Assembly (NCBI RefSeq): GCF_018294505.1
Contig: NC_057800.1
Span: forward strand, 171,859,703 to 171,923,702
Length of the DNA: 64,000 bases
Origin: Triticum aestivum
Taxonomy: Eukaryota > Streptophyta > Magnoliopsida > Poales > Poaceae
Reading direction: 5' to 3'
The notes under the pieces were generated by a model. The model was not told the DNA's origin. It searched no databases and worked only from the letters and a program-made list of their open reading frames with translations. A program made the position numbers and the translations under genes. Below are positions 57,148-64,000 of the stretch, piece by piece (positions within the stretch are counted from its first letter, which is position 1; every line of letters starts with the position of its first letter).

Positions 57148-57721
57148 TTATGACTTGGTTAGAGGCGCCCATTTTGCAATGGGACCTCTCAAGTTAGTCA
57201 CAAGGGTCTTAGGGACCCAAATAGCATAGAATCGGAATGCATTTCGAGGACCAACAAATTTTGCATAAACTTCTCCATCCTTAGTATTACGAAGTACATA
57301 GGATGGAGGCATGAACTCTTTTGGCTTGTTGAGAGTGGGCATGCCCCTTGTGGCCTTCCCACTAACAACCTTACCTTTCTCCTTGTGCCCTTCTCGTACA
57401 AATGTTTCTTTTAGAGGGGTGGTGCACTTTTGAGAAGACGTCTTCTTCTTGCTTGTGCTTGGGTCAAACCCGAGCCCCTCTTTGGCAAACACCTCATTGT
57501 GTTGGCTCAATACCTCATTAAGGTTCTTTTGTCCTTGAGCACATGTCATGAGACCTTTCTCAATTTGAGCCTTGAGAAAGTGATTCTCCTCAAGAATATA
57601 TGCTATATCACTACTAGATTTAGTAGTACAAGTATCAACATTGATAATAGGAGAAGAGTAAGCCTTGTCTAGAGTTTCAAGATAAGTAAGCTTGAGCATC
57701 TCAAAACTCTTTGTAAGAAGG
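57148..57721 (-). pseudogene. SIRE-type gag, C-terminal remnant
   Basis: The gag fragment reads LLTKSFEMLKLTYLETLDKA, CAQGQKNLNEVLSQHNEVF, FVREGHKEKGKVVSGKA and YVLRNTKDGEVYAKFVG. The upstream end is lost at 57721. The ORF stays open for 14 more codons into the adjacent LTR fragment, creating a chimeric start MEQSKIIDTLETYH, which is accidental. The gag-pro junction is broken at about 57110-57148. Confidence 0.7.
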
Positions 57722-58001
57722 TGATATGTCTCCAACGTATCTATAATTTTTGATTGTTCCATGCTATTATATTATCAACCTTGGATGTTTTATATGCTAT
57801 TTTATATGATTTTTTGGGACTAACCTATTAACCCAGGGCCCAGTGCCAGTTTTTGTTTTTCCCTTGTTTCAGTGTTTCACAGAAAAGGAATATCAAACGG
57901 AGTCCAAACGGAATGAAACCTTCGGAAAAGTTATTTTTGGAAAGAAAGCAATACAGGAGACTTGGAGTGCATGTCAGGGGATCAACGAGGAGAGCATGAG
58001 G
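57722..58001 (+). repeat. LTR start fragment (Sabrina/Fatima-type) cut by element D
   Basis: It starts TGATATGTCTCCAACGTATC, close to the TGATACGTCTCCAACGTATC terminus of Athila-type LTRs, and includes ATTAACCCAGGGCCCAGTGC and AAACGGAGTCCAAACGGAAT. It runs 280 bp until element D begins. It directly abuts truncated SIRE gag on the left. Confidence 0.7.
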
Positions 58002-60411
58002 TGTAACATCCCAAATTTTCAATTTGGAATGTTATACACTAGATCATATGCATATCATATTTTCTTGCATTTTGGTTGATCCTAGAAATTTCACGCAACT
58101 CAAGGACCCTCGGAGAGAGTTGGAGATTTCGTTATTTTCATATTTGAGTTCTCTCAAATTTTGGAAAATAGGACTCCACAGGAGCCTCGCTCGCCGAGTC
58201 CCAGCGGGACTCCATAGGAGCCGGCCGGTTAGCCCCTTTCCTCTTTCCTTGTTTATTTTTTCTTTTGCTTTCCTTTTCCTACTCTATTTTCTTATCCCCT
58301 ACCCCAAGTTTTCTCCTCCCCTCACCTATATAAATACCCCCACACCCCCCTCCAAAACATCAAATCAAACCCCAAGCCCCTCACCATCGCTGCCGCCACC
58401 CTGCGCCCAACGCCGCCGCCGCCGCCGCCTTACGCCGCCGTTCGCCGGAGCCCCTCGCCAAGTTGCCCCGCACCGCGTCTCTTTTTCTCCCCTCGGTTCG
58501 GTTTTTCTTATAAACCGTTCCGATTCTTTTCTTCTCTTCCGATTCGTTTTCTTTTCGGTTCTTTTCTAAACCATTCCAGTTTCTAGATCGGTTTCTCGTT
58601 TCGGTCTTTTCTCTCTGAAAAACCTAGATCGGTTTTCGTTCTTCTTTCGGACCGTTCATCTCAACGAACGTGATCACCGATTATTCCCCGGTTAACGACG
58701 CCCATTCGTTTAATCGTTCTTCTTTTCTTTTCGTCGGATTTATTCCGCAATCGTGATCTCAGATCCGATCTTCGTTCTAGTCTTTCTTCTCGCTCGTTTA
58801 TCGGAATCAGGTTATTCAAGCGCTTGGAGTTTCGTTTCGAAACCGCCGTTCCGTCTAATCAACTTGAACAAGCTTTTGCTACAGTAAAATTTGACCTAGT
58901 TTCAACTTGCTAGAACGGAGTTGTTTTCTTTCGCCGTTTGTTTTCTTTTGCTTCGTTCGATTTGATTCTTTTTGCCAACCGGAGTTCTTAAGTTGAACTT
59001 TCTGGTTCGTTCTCTTGTTCGAGTTTTACCTGTGCATTAGATGAGTACTTATTGTATGCTTGTTGTTGTCTATGATAGATCACCCGGATTGCGCCGCTTG
59101 TTACTTCGAAACCCTAGGTCTCGCGGATCATCAGCAAGGCAAGTAACACTTTGACCATACCTTTTTCTACAACCCAGTTTTATTGCATTAGATAAATCCT
59201 CACACATTGCATGATTAGGATCTAATTAAACTGTGGGATGGGAAGTAGATGAGGTAGTACCTATCACCTGTATTATTATGAAACCTTTGGGAGTTACTTC
59301 TACGTTTGCTTATTATGCCATGCTATGCTAGTAGACGTGGATTGGGTGAGTGATATCCATGACAGATGTGAGTCGATAATTTTAATGCTTTATCTAAGGT
59401 GGCAACTTAAACACACATCTGGGTGGATTGAGGCACCTGATGTCTATCAGGACTTGCCTGTTTTATTTTGGACCGCCACCCAGGCTCAAAGGGATCATAA
59501 GATCATTCATGCTAGAAACTTTCGTGTGCAGCCACATGCTACTATGGGCTCTGGCATAGTTGACTAAGTTGTGCGAACTCTTACGGGGTGGACTAGCAGA
59601 TGTAGGGGTTGTAGGTGGTACCGGTCTACCCACATGTAAGGTGCTAGTGCTTCTGAAAGACTGTGTCTCGGTCATCCGTCTTCTCAAACACCATGTAGTG
59701 CGAGAAACCAAACAGAGGCGATCGAGTCTTGTGGGGAAAAGTGCGCAAACCTCTGCAGAGTGTACAAACTAATCATGATTAGCCGTGTCCCCGGTTATGG
59801 ACAACTTGAGTATCTAGTACTTGAATATCATGTGAATCTCATCATGTTACTTCTAATTAATGTTGTTGGGTTTTAATTGTTCACTTAATTGGGATCGGAA
59901 TGCTGTCAACCATTCTCGATGTTTAACAACTACCATGATAGTTAAATAAATTTATTCCTTTGCAGTAGGGAAAAACTGGCTTTACGCAAAACTGTAACCA
60001 TAGAGCTTTCCACCAGCCATATATGCATATAATATAGCTGTTTCATTCCATTACTCTCTATGTGTTACTTTGCCAGCATATTCTATGTGCTGACCCATTT
60101 TCGGGCTGCAACTTTTCATGTTGCAGACTTTTCAGACGACGAGTAAGGTGTTTTTAGGTCGTGGCCCTATACTCAGTGATGCCGTTGGAGTTGATGGACC
60201 CATTTATCTTCCAAGTCTTCCGCTGTTATCGACACTAGATGGCCTTAAGCCATATTTATTGTAATAAGTTCTCTTTGAGACAACGATGTAATAAGTGTGT
60301 GATTGCCACTCTGCTATAAATCCTTCGATGTACTGTGTGGTGTCAGCATTACTGATCCAGGGATGACACCTGAGCACAGAGCACTTGATCCATTCGGGTC
60401 GGGTCGCTACA
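58002..60411 (+). repeat. 5' LTR of element D
   Basis: About 2.4 kb, ending GTCGCTACA. Termini and the 3' two thirds are shared with element A. A Pro/Ala-coding GC-rich leader (58380-58470) follows a clear TATA box. Confidence 0.85.
58327..58336 (+). promoter_or_regulatory. TATA box of the element D LTR
   Basis: TATATAAATA in CACCTATATAAATACCCCC, at the position where element A has TTAAATACC. Confidence 0.65.
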
Positions 60412-60416
60412 GAGAA

Positions 60417-60428
60417 TGGTATCAGAGC
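60417..60428 (+). other. Primer-binding site of element D (initiator tRNA-Met type)
   Basis: TGGTATCAGAGC starts 5 bases after the LTR and is identical to that of element A. Confidence 0.85.
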
Positions 60429-60522
60429 ACACGCTGACTATAGGACACGACCACTAAGTTAAAGCCATAGATCACCATTCTCTTCTCATTTTCTAACTCC
60501 TCATCTTTTCTACCCTATTAGG

Positions 60523-61254
60523 ATGACGAACGCGAAGATTAAGTACGCCCAACCGGATGAAGGCACACCATTTGGATTTCACCTGAAGGAAGTCACCAAG
60601 TACCTGAACATTGGATTACCAAGCTTCACGGGAACCTTCAACGCCACTCTGCCTGAAGAGGAGCGCTGGAAGATTCAAACTCACGTTCCGGGAAGAACAT
60701 TCGCGGCAATCACGAAACCTATAGATAGTGTTTTCAATGCACCAACCTGGACTCTGGGAAGGAGCATGGCAGCTCATATCACCATAGGACGCATTGGAGA
60801 AGTTTACCAAGAAGACCTCAAGGACACTATCTACCAGATTTGCGGACGCCGAGATGAACAATGGGAGTTAGTCAGCACCAAGAAGGATAGATCCATTGCA
60901 TCTTTCATCCAGGAGTTAAACCAGCACATTCGACGCCACGAGAACCAGATGTGCAATGATATGATAGAGTTGAAGAATGCGAAGGCAAGGATCATCGAGT
61001 TAGAAGGAGAACTGAAGTCTACACGCAAGGACTACATGGACGAGATCGTAGCTCTAGCAAGGCACAATGGCGATCTTAAACAGGAGATTGAAGAACTCAA
61101 GAGGAAGTTAGCACCCACGAAGGAAGACGAGTACATCGCATGTCCGGACAACTACATCATCATCGATGACACCGATTCGGATCCAAGTGAACCCGACTTT
61201 GAAGACGAAGCTGGAGCAGATATCATGGAGTCTTCCACCGGTTCAAATTTCTAG
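60523..61254 (+). CDS. Intact accessory ORF between PBS and gag of element D, function unknown
   Basis: 243 aa from ATG at 60523 (AGGATGACG), the first ATG after the primer site. There is no recognised domain. In order: an N-terminal region HLKEVTKYLNIG, TLPEEERWKIQ, HVPGRTFA; PTWTLGRSMAAHITIGRIGE and DTIYQICGRRDEQWE; SIASFIQELNQHIRRHENQM. Residues about 145-205 form a Glu/Lys-rich coiled-coil-like helix (LEGELKSTRKDY, LKQEIEELKRKL). The acidic tail has NYIIIDDTDSD and DEAGADIMES. The homologous ORF of element A aligns along the full length, with most changes conservative. It is separated by ~200 bp from gag. It might be a gag-associated structural or host-interaction protein, but that is conjecture. 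Confidence 0.75.
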   Translation: MTNAKIKYAQPDEGTPFGFHLKEVTKYLNIGLPSFTGTFNATLPEEERWKIQTHVPGRTFAAITKPIDSVFNAPTWTLGRSMAAHITIGRIGEVYQEDLKDTIYQICGRRDEQWELVSTKKDRSIASFIQELNQHIRRHENQMCNDMIELKNAKARIIELEGELKSTRKDYMDEIVALARHNGDLKQEIEELKRKLAPTKEDEYIACPDNYIIIDDTDSDPSEPDFEDEAGADIMESSTGSNF

Positions 61255-61451
61255 ATGACCACCAGATAATAGTAGTATTCCCCCATGTAAACATTACAGT
61301 TCGAGCACTTTTGCGATAGTTTTAGACCGATTGTAAGCCCTTGTTTGATTGAATGAAGTGATCTTGTGTACATTTGCTCATGTGCATTGGGGTAGTGTTT
61401 TCCCTTTAGACCTCACTCTATTCTTAATTCTCGTCTTTTCTAAACCCTCAG

Positions 61452-62126
61452 ATGCCTCCGAGACGTGACCCCGGATTTGCCTTTCCATCGGAACTCACTC
61501 AGTTGATCCAGCAGCAGAATCAATTGATGCAGATGTTAGTCCAGAACTAGCAGAATAACAAAAACCCACCACCACCACCACCTGTTGACCACTTAGCCCG
61601 TTTCCTTAGGCTGAATCCGCCGGTGTTTTCCAGTAGCACCGAGCCGATAGTAGCAGACGATTGGCTCCGCAAGATAGGAAGGGAGTTGACCACTGCAGGA
61701 TGCACGGATGGTGAGAAAGTGAAGTTTACCGCTCACCAGCTTGACGGACCCGCGGCAGCATGGTGGGAGAATTTCACAGCCACTTACCCAGTTGACACTG
61801 TCACATGGGATCAGATTCAGCAAGCTTTCCGCACTGCCCATGTTTTAGCAGGAGCTATGGCCCTGAAGAAGCGTGAGTTTCGTAACTTGCGCCAAGGAGG
61901 ACGGATAGTTGGCCAGTATGTGGAGAAGTTTAGTAAGCTAGCATGTTATGCCCTAGATGATGTTGCTACTGATGCAGCTAAGCAGGAGAAATTCCTGGAA
62001 GGATTGAATGATGAACTAAGCATGAAATTGATGGTAGCAAGTTTCAACAACTTCCAGGAGTTGGTAGATCGTGCCATCATGATTGAAGGAAAGCAACAGC
62101 AGATTGAAAACCGCAAGAGGAAATAT
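61452..62126 (+). pseudogene. gag of element D, truncated and with one stop
   Basis: Starts ATG at 61452 (MPPRRDPGFAFPSELTQLIQ), with TAG at 61548-61550 after LVQN where element A has CAG (Gln). The frame continues open from there with DDWLRKIGRELTTAGC, GPAAAWWENFTATYP, KKREFRNLRQGGR and IEGKQQQIENRKRK. It stops at the inserted LTR (62127). The CCHC knuckle and protease that follow in element A are beyond the interruption. Capsid-like role in the family; this copy is broken. Confidence 0.82.
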
Positions 62127-64000
62127 TGTCAGGACCCCGACTCAATGCCACATCGATCTAGCATGTAACACCTCATATCACTTTGCGGCCTCACGCACGG
62201 TATCCCCACGGGTGTCGCCTTACCTTTGCCCGGGACCGTTTGCGCATTTTGGCACACGTATATGATGGTGTCGCTAGCATCCATATGATAAAGAGCCCGG
62301 GCTGACATGGCTAGTCGTAAACCCAAAGTGGCACTAACTTACAGGGACAGGCATCCATGACCCAGCATCGAACGTGTCGGTCATCAGCGAGTGAATCCAG
62401 GCTGTAGCACTGGGCTAACAGGACTCCGGTGAACCGGGCTGTAGCGGGCTAGCAGGACTCCGGTATTCATCGCGTGACATTTCCCCGAAGGGACAGACAC
62501 AGGATCGAAGAAGGACACATGCCGGCCAGCCTAAGTGTTCCGGAGCAGTAGCAAGCTACCAGGGCTCAGTGGAAGCACTAGGAGACATTTCCCGGTAAGA
62601 GAGGCTACTAAGAATAAACAACTAGATAGTCAGATCCCACACATAGCAATACACATTACACGTACGCATAACATGCAAGTATGTGCTGTACAACATGGCA
62701 TCACAGCATAACTCAACAACTCATATAGATAAAGGCTCAGAAGAGCCATCACAGCATTATTACAAACAGGGGTCACATGACCCAACAGTCAGAGCAATCA
62801 AGCAACAAGCGGAAGCATTACATGTCTGAGTACAGACATCTACAAATGAAAAAGGCTGAAGAGCCTGACTATCTACAACATCCGATCAAGATCGTAGCTG
62901 AGGTACTAGCTACTAGTCGAAGTCCACGAGAACACTAGTAAGACCGAAGTCTCAGCTGCAAAAACATAAATAAAGCAACATGAGTACAAAGGTACTCAGC
63001 AAGACTTACATCAGATCCTATCGTACATGCATTTGTATCAAGAGGGTAATGTGGGGTTTAGTTGCAGCAAGCCAGCTTTGACTCTGTGGCTATCCTGTTC
63101 TACGACTACCAGAAACTCTGGAGGTGAAACAACGTACACGAGTCCACTAATCACCACACAATACACTACTATGGATTCATCCCCGTCTCCCTACGAGAAG
63201 GCCATCCATAGCACTCACACTTGTCTTGAGCATTTTAGAGTATCCACTTCAAGTTGTCTATGTACCATGTAAGCATCCAAGAAGTCCATAACCGCGGACC
63301 CGGCTATTCGAATAGATCATGTTAACCCTGCAGGGGTGTACTTCTTCACACACGCTCTCGCCACTTACCGCCATGTACACGTCATGTATCTCGGCAACCT
63401 TCAAGCGGAAGCCTGGCGAGGGTGTCGGCCACGACCTGACTAACCACACAAGACTCTAGTCCAGGTTTATCGCCTATTCGGGTTCCATCCGCAAGGAGAT
63501 CCGGCCGGGGTGTCGCTCACGGCCCCAAACGATGTGAGCAGGGTTCCCGAGCCCACCATCCGGGTGCCACTCGGTACACCGTGCCACGTGTGCCTAGTCT
63601 GTCCCAAGCCCACCCTGCCGGGTGCCACTTGGTAGAAAAATAGCACTACCTACAAACACCAGAAACTAGTTGCGACTCCTGGACAGAGACCAAGTTGGTT
63701 AATAAGTCGAGAGGGGTCGAGTTACCGGAACCCAATGTGTGGTAGTATCGAGTCATTGGACAACATACATAGAACTCAGTGCTTAAGGACGGTTCCAGTG
63801 AGACAACCCACCATGTACTCCTACATGGCCTCTCACCGCTACCTTTACCAAATCGTGTTCACACACTTCACTCTCAGCATCAGAACATATCGTGACACTC
63901 CAATTCATTCCCAATGAATCAGACCTGACACAACTCTAAGCAATAGCAGGCATAGCATGGTAGGAACACAACAATGGCTTCAATCAACTCCTACACATGC
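62127..64000. repeat. Long LTR (Gypsy-type repeat) inserted in element D, runs off the window
   Basis: It starts TGTCAGGACCCCGACTCAAT at 62127, right after gag codons of element D. The preceding AATAT (62122-62126) is a candidate target duplication. The ~1.9 kb seen has no long coding frame. It includes GCCACTTGGTA-type repeats (63568-63636: two similar CCCACC...GGGTGCCAC units) and short purine/pyrimidine runs typical of a long Triticeae LTR. Orientation and family cannot be fixed without the other end. Confidence 0.6.

Larger units (their letters stand above)
44970..57721 (-). mobile_element. SIRE/Maximus-type Ty1/copia element, minus strand, both ends truncated, split by an Athila-type element
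   Basis: From right to left: gag end (57721-57148), protease and integrase (57110-56019), linker, RT (55401-54460), RNase H to the pol stop (54435-53825). Then comes about 0.9 kb of spacer with its own GC-rich leader, and an additional ORF (52901-52847 and 46550-45013). An extra ORF downstream of pol is characteristic of SIRE/Maximus Copia. Neither LTR remains: the right end is joined to a foreign LTR fragment at 57722 and the left to another at 44969. The Athila-type insertion (46556-52788) separates the start of the extra ORF from its body. Confidence 0.8.
58002..62126 (+). mobile_element. Ty3/gypsy element D (relative of element A), interrupted in gag
   Basis: The LTR start TGTAACATCCCAAATTTTC equals that of element A. 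Next are the LTR to 60411, a primer site, an intact accessory ORF, and gag up to 62126, where another LTR begins. The presumed target duplication is TGAGG (57997-58001); its partner lies beyond the window. The LTR's GC-rich middle (58180-58470) differs from A's, so D is a different subfamily. Protease, RT and integrase, if present, lie outside the window. Confidence 0.88.

Overview
The window is plant nuclear DNA, very probably a wheat-group grass (Triticum/Aegilops type). It is almost entirely nested transposable elements, with one well-supported host gene. The retroelements resemble the LTR families known from Triticeae: Angela/WIS-type Copia, SIRE/Maximus-type Copia, Athila/Tat-type Gypsy of the Fatima/Sabrina kind, and chromodomain Gypsy. 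The single-copy gene has GC-rich exons, as grass genes do. Family names come from recognition and were not searched.

Layout, left to right. 1-1189 is the end of a Copia LTR. 1190-3573 is a truncated minus-strand Gypsy-like element with its 5' LTR. 3574-4463 is the end of a PIF/Harbinger-like transposon. 4588-17257 is a second Harbinger-like transposon (TSD TCA) carrying a decayed non-transposase gene and interrupted at 6377-17203 by a full-length, decayed chromodomain Gypsy (element A). 17335-17904 is a MITE with a second MITE nested in it (9-bp TSD). 18572-20214 is a four-exon class IV PLP aminotransferase gene. 20466-21660 is a third Harbinger-like element (TSD TAA) carrying an AP2/ERF-like gene with one internal stop. 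21676-24009 is a fourth (TSD TTA), itself hit by a hAT-like element with an 8-bp TSD.

From 24085 to 44932 lies a minus-strand LINE. A Gypsy of CRM-like character (25986-43427, TSD GAATG) is inserted in it. That Gypsy is interrupted inside its reverse transcriptase by an Angela-type Copia on the opposite strand (31474-40037, TSD GTATC). 44970-57721 is a minus-strand SIRE/Maximus-type Copia with an extra ORF downstream of pol, split by an Athila-type gag-protease element (46556-52788, TSD GGTAC/GGTAT). 57722-58001 is an LTR fragment cut by a second relative of element A (element D, 58002-62126). Element D is interrupted in gag by another long repeat, probably an LTR, that runs off the window.

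The aminotransferase is the only gene likely to serve the plant. Nearly all element genes carry stops, frameshifts or lost catalytic residues. The exception is an intact 243-aa ORF of unknown function between the primer-binding site and gag of element D, conserved in element A. The most unusual contents are the Harbinger-like elements with non-transposase cargo (AP2/ERF type and an unrecognised type), that accessory retrotransposon ORF, and arrays of CGGACGTCCG-type palindromes shared by unrelated elements.
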